Assembly (NCBI GenBank): GCA_023423775.1
Contig: JAFAEZ010000045.1
Coordinates: 1 to 58,730, forward strand
From: Pseudomonadota bacterium
GTDB taxonomy: Bacteria > Pseudomonadota > Alphaproteobacteria > Sphingomonadales > Sphingomonadaceae
DNA length: 58,730 bases
Reading direction: 5' to 3'
The notes beneath the pieces are model-generated. The model worked only from the letters and a program-made list of their open reading frames with translations. It was not told where the DNA came from and ran no database searches. Shown here piece by piece: positions 1 through 11,123 of this stretch. A program made the translations under genes and the position numbers. Every line of letters starts with the position of its first letter. Positions within the stretch are counted from its first letter, which is position 1.

Positions 1-282
1 GGCTTCGGCGGCGGCGAGCTCGGCTTCGGCGCGGCCGGTCTGCGCGGCGCGCTGGTCGGGCTCGATCACGAACAGGCGCGTGCCGGCGGCGACGCGCTGG
101 CCGCGGCGCACGTCGAGCTCGGCGACCGTGCCGGCGATCGGTGCGGCGAGATAGAGCGTCTCCCCCTCGATATAGCCCGACAGAGTGGGAGCGGGCTGGA
201 AGCGCGCCGCCGTCAGGCGCCAGCCGAGCAGGATCACGGCCAGGACGGCGAGGACCAGAATGACGACGCGCTGCGGCTTCAC
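1..282 (-). CDS. HlyD-family membrane fusion protein (partial, N-terminal part only)
   Basis: This is the first 94 codons of a periplasmic adaptor (membrane fusion protein) of an RND, MFS or ABC-type efflux or secretion pump; the rest lies beyond the window edge. The start is a GTG whose last two bases are part of the TetR gene's TGA, a GTGA overlap indicating translational coupling. A single hydrophobic segment spans about residues 5-20. It is followed by the barrel/biotinyl-lipoyl signature around 'SGYIEGE' and 'APIAGTVAEL', then 'VRRGQRVAAG', typical of HlyD/EmrA proteins. An Ala/Glu-rich coiled coil begins at the edge. Family call is firm; the pump class and substrate cannot be judged from this fragment. 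Confidence 0.85.
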   Translation of the reverse strand, partial: MKPQRVVILVLAVLAVILLGWRLTAARFQPAPTLSGYIEGETLYLAAPIAGTVAELDVRRGQRVAAGTRLFVIEPDQRAAQTGRAEAELAAAEA

Positions 283-908
283 GGCGCTGTCTCCAGCAGC
301 CCTTCGAGCACGGTTTCCGCATGCTGGCGCGCGACCGCCGGCAGGTCGACTTCGGCCGCGCCGATCGGCGTGAACGTCTCACGCCAGATCACGCCGAGCA
401 GCATCGGCCCGATCAGCGAGAAAGCGTGGATGCGCGGATCGCCGGGCCGCACCTCGCCGCGCGCCTGCGCCTGCGCGATGATCGCGCTGAGCAGGCCGAC
501 TCCGCGCTGGACCACGTCGTCATGCCAGACCCGGGCGAGCTCGGGAAAGTTGCGCGACTCGCCGATCACCATCTTGAGCACGGCGCCGAGCGGGATGGCG
601 GTGATCAGCTCTGCAAAGCGGGGGAGGAGGGAGCGGACGAGCTCCGCGAAGGGACGGTCCGTCGCGAGCGCGGTCGCCTGGATCGCGGCGATATTGGGGA
701 CGACCGCCGCCTGGACGACTGCGCGGAACAGCTCCTCCTTGGTCGGGAAATAGAGGTAGATGGTGCCTTTGGAGACCTCGGCCCGCACCGCGATCTCTTC
801 CATCCGCGCGCCGGCAAAGCCCTTTTCGGCGAACACTGCGAGCGCGGCGGCGACGATGTCCGCGGGGCGCTGCTGCTTCAGTCGGCGGCGTTTCGGTGGA
901 GACCCCAT
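279..908 (-). CDS. TetR/AcrR family transcriptional repressor
   Basis: A 209-residue regulator of TetR size. The helix-turn-helix occupies about residues 15-60, with the usual 'AALAVFAEKGF' helix and 'VSKGTIYLYFPTKEELF' recognition region. The variable C-terminal ligand domain (residues 80-205) resembles the AcrR-type C-terminal domain seen in regulators of multidrug pumps. It is the first gene of an operon with the downstream HlyD-family gene (4-base overlap), so it most likely represses an efflux system and itself. A palindromic operator candidate lies 14 bases upstream of its start. The inducer is unknown. Confidence 0.9.
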   Translation of the reverse strand: MGSPPKRRRLKQQRPADIVAAALAVFAEKGFAGARMEEIAVRAEVSKGTIYLYFPTKEELFRAVVQAAVVPNIAAIQATALATDRPFAELVRSLLPRFAELITAIPLGAVLKMVIGESRNFPELARVWHDDVVQRGVGLLSAIIAQAQARGEVRPGDPRIHAFSLIGPMLLGVIWRETFTPIGAAEVDLPAVARQHAETVLEGLLETAP

Positions 909-921
909 GGAGGTGACTCAC

Positions 922-943
922 TTAATGACCGTTCAGTCAGTAA
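922..943. promoter_or_regulatory. candidate TetR operator (inverted repeat)
   Basis: Two half-sites, TTAATGAC and GTCAGTAA, face each other across six bases; outside the spacer only one pair is mismatched. It lies just upstream of the TetR gene start. TetR repressors commonly bind such TGAC/GTCA palindromes in their own promoters. Autoregulation is inference from position and symmetry. Confidence 0.55.
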
Positions 944-962
944 CACAAAGGCCGGGTAAAGA

Positions 963-996
963 AAAGGCCCGCCGGAGTCGCGTCCGGCGAGCCTTT
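963..996 (-). terminator. rho-independent terminator of the dehydrogenase gene
   Basis: A 14-bp stem (AAAGGC.CGCCGGA against TCCGGCG.GCCTTT, one mismatch) with a six-base loop lies 17 bases beyond the stop of the minus-strand dehydrogenase. On that strand it is followed by a T-rich run (TTTTCTTTA). Confidence 0.75.
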
Positions 997-1013
997 CCTA
1001 CTGTAGCTTTGAA

Positions 1014-2063
<1,050 letters not shown>

Positions 2064-2091
2064 GGCTGGTTGTCCTGAAAATTTAAAAAAG

Positions 2092-2169
2092 TGGGGCGAT
2101 CGACGGGACTTGAACCCGCGACCCTCGGTACCACAAACCGATGCTCTAACCAGCTGAGCTACGATCGCC
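2092..2169 (-). tRNA. tRNA-His (GTG)
   Basis: The minus strand folds into a full cloverleaf. The acceptor stem is GCGATCG/CGATCGC, and the anticodon stem TCGGT/ACCGA encloses a loop with anticodon GTG. The T loop is TTCAAGT. A G at position -1 can pair with C73, and the CCA end is encoded. The dehydrogenase gene starts 29 bases downstream on the same strand. Confidence 0.95.
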
Positions 2170-2305
2170 ACATGGTGCAGTGTCTGCGGGGGCGCTCATA
2201 AGGGCGCGCCGTGCCAAGCGTCAAGGACAGTTACGCGCTGGGCGGCCTTGTGGCACAAAAGGCGTTACGCCTAGCTTCGCGCGATCCGCTCCCCATATCG
2301 CCTTC

Positions 2306-3328
2306 ATGATACCTTTCTCCATTCTCGACCTCGCGCCGATCATTGAAGGCGGCGACGCTGCCCTCGCTTTCCGCAACGCCCGCGATCTCGCGCAACATAC
2401 GGAGCGCTGGGGCTACAACCGCTTCTGGATGGCCGAGCACCATTCGATGCCGGGCATCGCCAGCGCTGCGACCGCCGTCGCGCTCGGCTATGTCGCGGAG
2501 GGCACGTCGACGATCCGCGTCGGCGCCGGCGGAATCATGCTGCCCAACCATTCGCCGCTGCAGGTCGCCGAGCAGTTCGGCACGCTCGAAGCGCTCTATC
2601 CCGGCCGGATCGATCTCGGCCTTGGCCGCGCGCCCGGCACCGACATGGCCGCCGCCCGCGCGCTGCGCCGCAACCTCGACACCGATCCCAACCAGTTCCC
2701 GCGCGATGTGGTCGAACTGCTTCACTATCTGGGAGCGCCCGCGCCGGGCCAGAAGGTCCGCGCGATTCCTGGCGAGGGGACGAACATCCCGGTCTGGATC
2801 CTGGGCTCGAGCCTGTTCGGCGCGCAATTGGCGGCGATGCTGGGACTGCCTTATGCGTTCGCCTCGCATTTCGCCCCGCAGATGATGATGGAGGCGATCC
2901 AGGTCTATCGCGAGACCTTCAAACCGTCCGAATATCTAGACCGGCCTTATGTCATGCTCGGCTTCAACGCGTTCGCAGCCGACAGCGACGAGGAGGGGGA
3001 GTATCTGGCGAGTTCGATGCAGCAGGCCTTCGTCCAGCTCCGCACCGGCGCGCCCACCGAGTTGAAGCCTCCGGTCGAAGGTTATTTCGAAAGCCTGCCC
3101 CACGCCGCGCGCGCTATGCTAGAGCAAACTTTGTCCGTCACGGCGATCGGCTCGCCGCCCAGCGTTAAGGCGGCGATCGAGGCGTTCGTCGAGCGCACCG
3201 GCGCCGACGAATTGATGATTACATCGCAAATCTACGACCACAAAGCGCGCCTGCGCTCCTACGAGATCGTTGCCGAGCTGTTCGGGCGCACACCGGCACA
3301 GGCCCCGGTCGAGGCGGCAGCGGGCTGA
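2306..3328 (+). CDS. LLM-class (luciferase-like) flavin-dependent oxidoreductase
   Basis: A 340-residue TIM-barrel flavoenzyme of the bacterial luciferase-like superfamily, resembling the MsnO8/YhbW-like group, which uses reduced FMN or F420. Characteristic segments are 'FWMAEHHSMPGIAS' (about residues 47-60), 'TIRVGAGGIMLPNHSPLQVAEQF' split by the barrel strand near residue 80, and 'GRIDLGLGRAPGTD' near residue 108. The ATG at 2306 is chosen because homologues begin at this 'PFSILDL' strand; the open frame upstream is unrelated sequence. The gene stands alone, divergent from tRNA-His, so its substrate is unknown. Confidence 0.9.
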   Translation: MIPFSILDLAPIIEGGDAALAFRNARDLAQHTERWGYNRFWMAEHHSMPGIASAATAVALGYVAEGTSTIRVGAGGIMLPNHSPLQVAEQFGTLEALYPGRIDLGLGRAPGTDMAAARALRRNLDTDPNQFPRDVVELLHYLGAPAPGQKVRAIPGEGTNIPVWILGSSLFGAQLAAMLGLPYAFASHFAPQMMMEAIQVYRETFKPSEYLDRPYVMLGFNAFAADSDEEGEYLASSMQQAFVQLRTGAPTELKPPVEGYFESLPHAARAMLEQTLSVTAIGSPPSVKAAIEAFVERTGADELMITSQIYDHKARLRSYEIVAELFGRTPAQAPVEAAAG

Positions 3329-3336
3329 CACACTCC

Positions 3337-3424
3337 GTCATTGCGAGGAGCGTAGCAGCGAAGCAATCCAGTCCCGGCCCGGACAGCGTCGTGGATTGCA
3401 TCGCTTCGCTCGCAATCGGCGATG
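3337..3424. repeat. REP-like imperfect palindromic intergenic repeat
   Basis: The 96-bp gap between the oxidoreductase and the DUF167 gene is almost filled by an imperfect inverted repeat. The left arm carries CATTGCGAGGAG and GCGAAGCAATCCA; the right arm carries TGGATTGCATCGCTTCGC and TCGCAAT. The arms can form a long hairpin around a GC-rich centre. From memory, very similar 'ATTGCGAG...GCGAAGCAATCCA' elements are scattered in many alphaproteobacterial genomes; that is recollection, not a search result. Confidence 0.6.
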
Positions 3425-3745
3425 TCAGTTGATCGTCGTAAGCGCCGCCAATTTCGATGCGATCGCCTCGCTGTCGCCGGCCAGGAACAGCATCTTCTGG
3501 CGCGCGGTCTCCCCCGATCGGATGGTGATCGTCGATTTCGGAATCGCTAGCGCCTTGGCCAGGAACGCGATCAGCGCCTTGTTGGCGGCGCCGTCGACCG
3601 GAGGCGCGGCGAGACGGATCAGGAGGACGGAACGCCCTTCGCTATCCACGCTGAGCCCGGCCACCGCGTCGCGCTTGGCACGCGGGGTGAGGCGCACTGC
3701 GAGGCGGACGCCATCATCTTCGATCGCAAAGGGAGGGGCGCTCAC
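3425..3745 (-). CDS. DUF167 domain-containing protein (YggU family)
   Basis: A 106-residue protein that is a complete DUF167/YggU domain. The family signatures 'VRLTPRAKRDAVAG' (about residues 16-29), 'APPVDGAANKALIAFLAKALAIPKSTITI' region (residues 47-75) and 'GETARQKML' are all present. The molecular function of the family is not established. It lies between the intergenic repeat and tRNA-Val on the same strand as HU and lon. Confidence 0.9.
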   Translation of the reverse strand: MSAPPFAIEDDGVRLAVRLTPRAKRDAVAGLSVDSEGRSVLLIRLAAPPVDGAANKALIAFLAKALAIPKSTITIRSGETARQKMLFLAGDSEAIASKLAALTTIN

Positions 3746-3767
3746 GGGCGCCTCGCTCGGGGAAGCG

Positions 3768-3842
3768 TGGTGGGCGCGGCAGGGATTGAACCTGCGACCC
3801 CACCCGTGTGAAGGGTGTGCTCTACCACTGAGCTACGCGCCC
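3768..3842 (-). tRNA. tRNA-Val (CAC)
   Basis: The minus strand forms a complete cloverleaf. The acceptor stem is GGGCGCG/CGCGCCC with discriminator A and encoded CCA. The anticodon stem CACCC/GGGTG encloses loop TTCACAC, giving anticodon CAC. Confidence 0.95.
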
Positions 3843-3958
3843 ACGCTTCTACCGGGCTGAAAGAGCCGGTCCGTCGGGAAAGAGGCGGCGGTGCCGCCTT
3901 CCGGGCGTCCCCATAGTCAGGTGCCCGCTGGCTGTCCAGCATGTGCCGGATGAAAAAA

Positions 3959-3987
3959 GGACCGGAGCGCCCCCGCGCATCCGGTCC
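3959..3987 (-). terminator. terminator downstream of HU
   Basis: An 8-bp GGACCGGA/TCCGGTCC stem with a C/G-rich loop begins 10 bases after the HU stop codon. On the minus strand it is followed by a run of six T. Confidence 0.75.
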
Positions 3988-3996
3988 CCCTTTGGA

Positions 3997-4272
3997 TCAG
4001 GCGTTGACCGAATCCTTGAGGCCCTTGCCCGCCTTGAATTTCGGCTGGGTGGATTCCTTGATCTGCATCGGCTCGCCAGTGCGCGGATTGCGGCCCGTCG
4101 AGGCCTTGCGCTTCGAGCAGGAGAAGGTGCCGAAGCCGACGAGACGGACTTCATCGCCCTTCTTGAGCGCATTGCCGATCACTTCGAACACACCCTCGAC
4201 CGCCTTGGTCGCATCCCCCCGGTTCAGGCCGGTCGTCTCGGCGACTGCGCCGATAAGCTCCTGTTTGTTCAT
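3997..4272 (-). CDS. HU family DNA-binding protein
   Basis: A 91-residue nucleoid protein of exactly HU length. It opens with 'MNKQELIGAVAE' and carries the beta-arm region 'GFGTFSCSKRKASTGRNPRTGEPMQI' (about residues 46-71), including the R-N-P-R-TGE motif that grips DNA. It binds and bends DNA non-specifically as a dimer. It follows lon on the same strand, the arrangement common to many proteobacteria. GAGAGG precedes the ATG. A TTGACT box lies about 75 bases upstream of the start, but I could not assign a convincing -10. Confidence 0.95.
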   Translation of the reverse strand: MNKQELIGAVAETTGLNRGDATKAVEGVFEVIGNALKKGDEVRLVGFGTFSCSKRKASTGRNPRTGEPMQIKESTQPKFKAGKGLKDSVNA

Positions 4273-4356
4273 CCTCTCTGAACCCCTGTTACTATGAATC
4301 GCGGCAAATGCCGTCGGGCATCTTCAAACAGGTTGGGGACGCGAGTCAAAAGGAAA

Positions 4357-4382
4357 GCGCGATTTTCCGGGGAAAATCGCGC
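4357..4382 (-). terminator. terminator downstream of lon
   Basis: A perfect 12-bp inverted repeat, GCGCGATTTTCC/GGAAAATCGCGC, with a 2-base centre (in practice a slightly shorter stem with a tetraloop) lies 34 bases after the Lon stop. On the minus strand the sequence after the stem is T-rich. Confidence 0.7.
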
Positions 4383-4415
4383 CTCCATAACGGATATACC
4401 GGTCCCGCTCCTGGC

Positions 4416-6824
<2,409 letters not shown>

Positions 6825-6838
6825 TGTAACTCCACACG

Positions 6839-6852
6839 GGGCCGAACGGCCC
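6839..6852 (-). promoter_or_regulatory. 5' leader hairpin of lon
   Basis: A perfect 6-bp stem, GGGCCG/CGGCCC, with a two-base centre lies five bases upstream of the lon Shine-Dalgarno. If transcription starts at the promoter just upstream, this hairpin makes up most of the short leader. A role in mRNA stability or initiation is inference. Confidence 0.45.
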
Positions 6853-6862
6853 TTTGACATCT

Positions 6863-6889
6863 ATATGGGGACCGCCGTCAACGCATCAA
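6863..6889 (-). promoter_or_regulatory. candidate sigma-32 (RpoH) promoter of lon
   Basis: On the minus strand, TTGATG and CCCCATAT are separated by 13 bases, about 39 bases before the lon ATG. The second box matches the known RpoH -10 consensus CCCCATNT exactly; the first agrees with the TTGA core of the -35. Lon is a classic RpoH target. No transcript data were available. Confidence 0.6.
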
Positions 6890-6908
6890 TGGAGCGCTGC
6901 AGGCGCGG

Positions 6909-7826
6909 TCAAAGCGGCTCCGGACGTGGCTTTTCCCGGCCCAGGCGATGCTCGCGATAAAGCGTGTAGAGGCCGCTCGCGATGATCACCGCGGCTCCCA
7001 GCCAGGTCGACCCCGCGGGCTGCGTGTCCCAGATCAGCCAGCCGAGCAGCACCGCCCACAGCAACTGGGCGTAATCGAACGGCGCGACCACCGACACCGG
7101 GGCGCAGCGCAGCGCCGCCGTCATCAGCAACTGGGCGATGCCGCCGAACGTGCCGAGCGCGAACAGGATCAGCCAGGTGCGGCTGTCGTGGAATTCCGCG
7201 AAGAAGGGCATCGCCGTGCCGACTGCGAGCATCGACAGGCCGGTGAACCAGAGCACGGTGGTCTGGGTACCCTCGGTGCGGCCGATCTGGCGGATGGTGA
7301 CGGTGACCGCCGCGACGCCGAAGGCAGACAGCAAGGCGAGCGCGAGCCCGATCAGGGGCAGATCGGTGCCCTGCGGCTGCATCACGATCAGCACGCCGGC
7401 GAACCCGACCGCGACCGCGGTCCAGCGGTGGCGCCCGACATGCTCGCGTAGCACCAGCGCCGACAGCATCACCGCAAACAACGGCGCAACGAAGCCGATC
7501 GTGGTCGATTCCGCGAGCGGGAGATAAGCGAGCGCGGAGAAAGCCAGCATCATCGTGCCGAGACCGATGAAGGTGCGGGTGAGATGGGCAAGCGGCCGCT
7601 GGGTGCGCCACGCCGTGAAGTTGCGCGACCAGGCGATCCACACCAGCAAAGGCGGCAGGCCGAAGGCGAATCGGTAGAAGACCAGCTCCACCGTACTAAC
7701 CCCATGATCGTAGCCGAGCTTGATCATCGCGGCCATGAACCCGAAGCAGGTCGTGGCGCCGAGGCGCAGCAGGATTCCGAGAAGCCGGTTCTGCTTGGGA
7801 GGGGAAAGGGAGGCGGGATCGGCCAT
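6909..7826 (-). CDS. DMT/EamA family transporter
   Basis: A 305-residue integral membrane protein with about ten hydrophobic segments arranged as two EamA repeats (about residues 18-150 and 165-295). Segments such as 'ATTCFGFMAAMIKLGYDHGVS', 'LPLAESTTIGFVAPLFAVMLSALVLRE' core and the matching repeat 'LMTAALRCAPVSVVAPFDYAQLLWAVLLG' identify the drug/metabolite transporter superfamily. It probably exports a small metabolite or drug. An ATG at 7850 and a TTG at 7865 are alternative starts; none has a clear Shine-Dalgarno. It is divergent from the ccm operon. Confidence 0.88.
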   Translation of the reverse strand: MADPASLSPPKQNRLLGILLRLGATTCFGFMAAMIKLGYDHGVSTVELVFYRFAFGLPPLLVWIAWSRNFTAWRTQRPLAHLTRTFIGLGTMMLAFSALAYLPLAESTTIGFVAPLFAVMLSALVLREHVGRHRWTAVAVGFAGVLIVMQPQGTDLPLIGLALALLSAFGVAAVTVTIRQIGRTEGTQTTVLWFTGLSMLAVGTAMPFFAEFHDSRTWLILFALGTFGGIAQLLMTAALRCAPVSVVAPFDYAQLLWAVLLGWLIWDTQPAGSTWLGAAVIIASGLYTLYREHRLGREKPRPEPL

Positions 7827-7922
7827 AGGCCCGGTGCTTCTGGTGCCCATGCCGAAAAAGGGCAAGACCGCCGCGCCCCTTTCGGCGGCGGAGAAGCTTC
7901 GCTACATGGGCGCCGGCAAGAA

Positions 7923-8642
7923 ATGCACAAGTTCGCGAATCCAGCCCGATTTCTGAAGCTCGCTCGTCCCCTCACCGGCTGGTTGGGGTGGATCGGAGGC
8001 GGGCTGATCCTGCTCGCCCTCGGCGCAGGCCTGTTCGTCGTGCCCGCGGACTATCTGCAGGGCGACAGCGTGCGCATCATGTACGTCCATGTGCCCGCAG
8101 CCTGGCTCGGAATGGGCGGCTGGAGCGGGATCGCGATCGCCAGCCTGATGCAGATCGTGTGGCGTCATCCGCTCGCGGCGGTCGCCGCGCGCGCCATCGC
8201 GGTGCCGGGTGCGCTGTTCACTGCCATTTGCCTGGTCACCGGCTCGCTCTGGGGCCGTCCGACCTGGGGTACCTATTGGGAGTGGGACGGGCGCATGACC
8301 TCGATGCTCGTCCTCCTGTTCCTCTACATCGCCTATATCGCACTCGACGACGCGGACCGCGAGCGCGGCGGGGAGGGGCGGATAACCGCCATCTTCGGCT
8401 TGCTCGGGGCGATCAACATCCCGATCATTCATTATTCGGTGTTGTGGTGGAACACGCTCCACCAGGGCCAGAGCATCAGCTTCGTGCGCGGCACCTCCAC
8501 GATCGACGCGTCGATGCTGTGGCCGGTGCTGGTCGCGGCGATCGGCTTCTCCTGTCTGTTCGGCGCGATCGTGCTGATGCGGATGCGTACCATGCTCGCC
8601 CGCCAGAAGATCGAAGCAAGGCTGCGGAGAATGGCGGCATGA
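7923..8642 (+). CDS. ccmC: heme exporter / cytochrome c maturation protein CcmC
   Basis: A 239-residue six-helix membrane protein of the heme-handling family. The tryptophan-rich periplasmic motif 'LWGRPTWGTYWEWDGRMTS' (about residues 105-123) and flanking histidines identify CcmC, which loads heme onto CcmE at the outer face of the inner membrane. Homologues start close to the ATG at 7923; the frame stays open upstream without recognisable similarity. It is the first gene of the seven-gene ccm operon and ends in an ATGA overlap with ccmD. Confidence 0.95.
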   Translation: MHKFANPARFLKLARPLTGWLGWIGGGLILLALGAGLFVVPADYLQGDSVRIMYVHVPAAWLGMGGWSGIAIASLMQIVWRHPLAAVAARAIAVPGALFTAICLVTGSLWGRPTWGTYWEWDGRMTSMLVLLFLYIAYIALDDADRERGGEGRITAIFGLLGAINIPIIHYSVLWWNTLHQGQSISFVRGTSTIDASMLWPVLVAAIGFSCLFGAIVLMRMRTMLARQKIEARLRRMAA

Positions 8643-8770
8643 ACCATTGGCCCTTCATCCTCGGCTCCTATGCGCTGACCGTCCTCGGCACGCTCGGCGT
8701 CACCGCCTGGAGCTATGCCGCCATGAAGCGCGCCGAGCGCGACGCCGAAGCGTTGAGGCGCGACAGGTGA
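8639..8770 (+). CDS. ccmD: heme exporter protein CcmD
   Basis: A 43-residue single-span protein of typical CcmD size. It has the usual tryptophan near the N-terminus ('NHWPFILGSYALT'), one transmembrane helix (about residues 6-28) and a charged C-terminal tail 'KRAERDAEAL'. CcmD helps release holo-CcmE from CcmABC. Its ATG overlaps the ccmC stop, and its TGA overlaps the GTG of ccmE. Confidence 0.88.
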   Translation: MNHWPFILGSYALTVLGTLGVTAWSYAAMKRAERDAEALRRDR

Positions 8771-9201
8771 AAGCCAAGAACCAGCGCCTGACTTTGTTGA
8801 TCCTCGCGATCGGCGCCGTCCTTGCCGCGGTGCTGCTCGGCATGTCGGCGCTGAAGGACGAGGCTGCTTATTTCTACGCGCCCGCCGATGTGGCGCGAAA
8901 GGGACTGCCGCTCGATCGCTCGGTGCGGATCGGCGGCATGGTGTCGGACGGCTCGATCAAGCGCGCCGCCGACGGGGTCACGATCGATTTCCTCGTCCAT
9001 GACGAGACCAAGGCGGTGATCCCGGTGCGTTTCACCGGCATTGCTCCGGACCTGTTCAAGGAAAATAGCGGCGTCGTCGCCGAGGGGCGCTTCCAGCCGG
9101 ACGGCACCTTCGTCGCGACCGAGATCCTCGCCAAGCACGACGAAAATTACATGCCGCCCCAACTCGCGGGCGACAAGCATAAGAGCGAGACGCTGCAATG
9201 A
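8767..9201 (+). CDS. ccmE: cytochrome c maturation heme chaperone CcmE
   Basis: A 144-residue periplasmic heme chaperone anchored by an N-terminal helix (about residues 9-27). The OB-fold core carries 'VRIGGMVSDGS'. The heme-attachment motif 'HDENYMPP' places the covalent heme histidine at residue 124 and the conserved tyrosine at 128. The start is a GTG overlapping the ccmD stop (GTGA), which fixes the reading frame. It receives heme from CcmC and passes it to CcmF. Confidence 0.95.
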   Translation: MKAKNQRLTLLILAIGAVLAAVLLGMSALKDEAAYFYAPADVARKGLPLDRSVRIGGMVSDGSIKRAADGVTIDFLVHDETKAVIPVRFTGIAPDLFKENSGVVAEGRFQPDGTFVATEILAKHDENYMPPQLAGDKHKSETLQ

Positions 9202-11123
9202 TCGCCGAGGCGGGGCTCGCCGCGCTCTGGCTGGCGGCGGCTTTGTCGCTGATGCAGCTCGCTTTCGGCGCCTTCGCGCTGCGGTCGGGCGGCGAGGGCC
9301 TGCTCGGCACGGTGCGGCCGGTGGCGACGGCGCAGGCGGTGCTGGTGGCGATCTCTTTCGCCTGCCTGATCCTGCTTTTCCTGCGCACCGACCTGTCGGT
9401 CGCGCTCGTCGCGGCCAACAGCCATTCGGCCAAGCCCTGGCTCTACAAATTCGCGGGCGCGTGGGGGAATCACGAAGGCTCGATGCTGCTCTGGGTGACC
9501 GTGCTGGCAGTCGCCGGCGGAGCGGTCGCGTTGTTCGAGCGCAAGCTGGAGCAGCGCACCCTGATCGCGACCCTGGCGGCGCAGGCCGCGATCGCGCTCG
9601 GCTTCTACGCCTTCCTCCTGTTCGCCTCCAACCCGTTCGAGCGGCTCAATCCGGCGCCGCCGCAGGGGCAGGGGCTCAATCCCCTGCTGCAGGATCCGGG
9701 CCTCGCCTTCCATCCGCCGACCCTCTATTTCGGCTATGTCGGCATCTCGATCGCTTTCTCGTTCGCGGTCGGCGCGCTCGTCACGCGTGACGTCGGGGCC
9801 AATTTCGCCCGCGCGATGCGGCCGTGGGTGCTCGCCGCCTGGATATTCCTGACGCTCGGCATCACCGCCGGCTCCTATTGGGCCTATTATGAGCTCGGCT
9901 GGGGCGGCTGGTGGTTCTGGGACCCGGTCGAAAATGCCTCGCTGATGCCGTGGCTCGCCGCCACCGCCTTGCTGCATTCGGTGACGGTGCTTGCGACGCG
10001 CGACTCCCTGCGCGCCTGGACGGTGATGCTTGCCGTCGTCGCCTTCTCGATGTCGATGGTCGGTACCTTCCTGGTCCGCTCGGGAATCCTCACCAGCGTC
10101 CACGCCTTCGCAGTAGACCCGGAGCGCGGTTTCTTCATCCTGATCCTGCTGATCCTCTATATCGGCGGGGCGCTCGCTCTGTTCGGGCTCCGCGTTGGCA
10201 CGGTCCGCGAAGGCGCGACCTTCGAACCAGTCAGCCGCGAGGGCGCACTGGTTGCGAACAACCTGCTGCTATCCGCCATTCTCGGCATCGTCCTCGTCGG
10301 CACGCTCTACCCGCTCGGAGTCGAGGCGGTGACCGGTGAGAAGCTGTCGGTCGGCCCGCCTTACTTCAACAGCGCCGCGGGGCCGCTCGCCTTGGCCATG
10401 GTCGCGATCATGGCCGCCGGGCCGCTGATCCGCTGGCGGCGCGACAAGGCGCGCGAGGTCGTCGCCCGTATCGCGGTGCCGGTGGCGCTCTCGGCGATCG
10501 TGCTGTTGGCGCTCGTCCTGCTCGCCCCCGGGGTCGGCATCCTGCCGCTGGCCGGGCTCGTCCTCGCCTTCGGCGTCGGCGCCGCCAGCATTGCGCCGCT
10601 CTGGAAGCGCAACCTGCGCCGCACGCCGCTCTTCACCTGGGGCATGGTGATCGCCCATCTCGGCATCGCCGTCAGCCTCGCCGGCATGGCCTCGGAAAGC
10701 GCCTTCACCAAGGAGACGCTTGTCGCGGTCGCGCCGGGTGAAACGGCGCATGTCGGGCCCTACGAGATCCGCTTCGACAAGGTCGATCCGATCGCAGGGC
10801 CCAACTGGACAGCGATCGAGGCGACGCTGACCGCACGCCGCGGCGACGGGAAGCCGTTCACTTTGCACCCGCAGGCGCGCATGTTCAGCTCGCCGCCCAC
10901 CGAGACGAGCGAGGCGGACATCACGACCGTGCTCGACGGCCAGCTCTACACCGTGCTCGGCAAGGCCGACGAGCAGGGGCGCTGGCAGCTGCGCTTGTGG
11001 TGGAAGCCGTTCGTGACCCTCATCTGGTTCGGGGGCGGCCTGATCGCCTTGGGCGGCCTGCTCTCGCTGGTCGGGCGCGTCCGCCGCGAGCGCCGCACCA
11101 GGTCCGAGGAGGCCTACGCATGA
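9198..11123 (+). CDS. ccmF: heme lyase CcmF
   Basis: A 641-residue polytopic membrane protein of usual CcmF length. The WWD domain 'GWGGWWFWDPVENASLMPWL' (about residues 233-252) is intact, as are the CcmF segments 'AWGNHEGSMLLW' and 'LAFHPPTLYFGY'. It attaches heme to apocytochrome c together with CcmH/I. It overlaps ccmE by an ATGA and is followed by ccmG with a 4-base overlap. Confidence 0.97.
   Translation: MIAEAGLAALWLAAALSLMQLAFGAFALRSGGEGLLGTVRPVATAQAVLVAISFACLILLFLRTDLSVALVAANSHSAKPWLYKFAGAWGNHEGSMLLWVTVLAVAGGAVALFERKLEQRTLIATLAAQAAIALGFYAFLLFASNPFERLNPAPPQGQGLNPLLQDPGLAFHPPTLYFGYVGISIAFSFAVGALVTRDVGANFARAMRPWVLAAWIFLTLGITAGSYWAYYELGWGGWWFWDPVENASLMPWLAATALLHSVTVLATRDSLRAWTVMLAVVAFSMSMVGTFLVRSGILTSVHAFAVDPERGFFILILLILYIGGALALFGLRVGTVREGATFEPVSREGALVANNLLLSAILGIVLVGTLYPLGVEAVTGEKLSVGPPYFNSAAGPLALAMVAIMAAGPLIRWRRDKAREVVARIAVPVALSAIVLLALVLLAPGVGILPLAGLVLAFGVGAASIAPLWKRNLRRTPLFTWGMVIAHLGIAVSLAGMASESAFTKETLVAVAPGETAHVGPYEIRFDKVDPIAGPNWTAIEATLTARRGDGKPFTLHPQARMFSSPPTETSEADITTVLDGQLYTVLGKADEQGRWQLRLWWKPFVTLIWFGGGLIALGGLLSLVGRVRRERRTRSEEAYA

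Noticed and set aside
2064..2171. N-terminal extension of the dehydrogenase through tRNA-His
   Set aside because: The added 36 residues are the translation of the tRNA gene and its spacer; homologues start at the later ATG with its own ribosome site.
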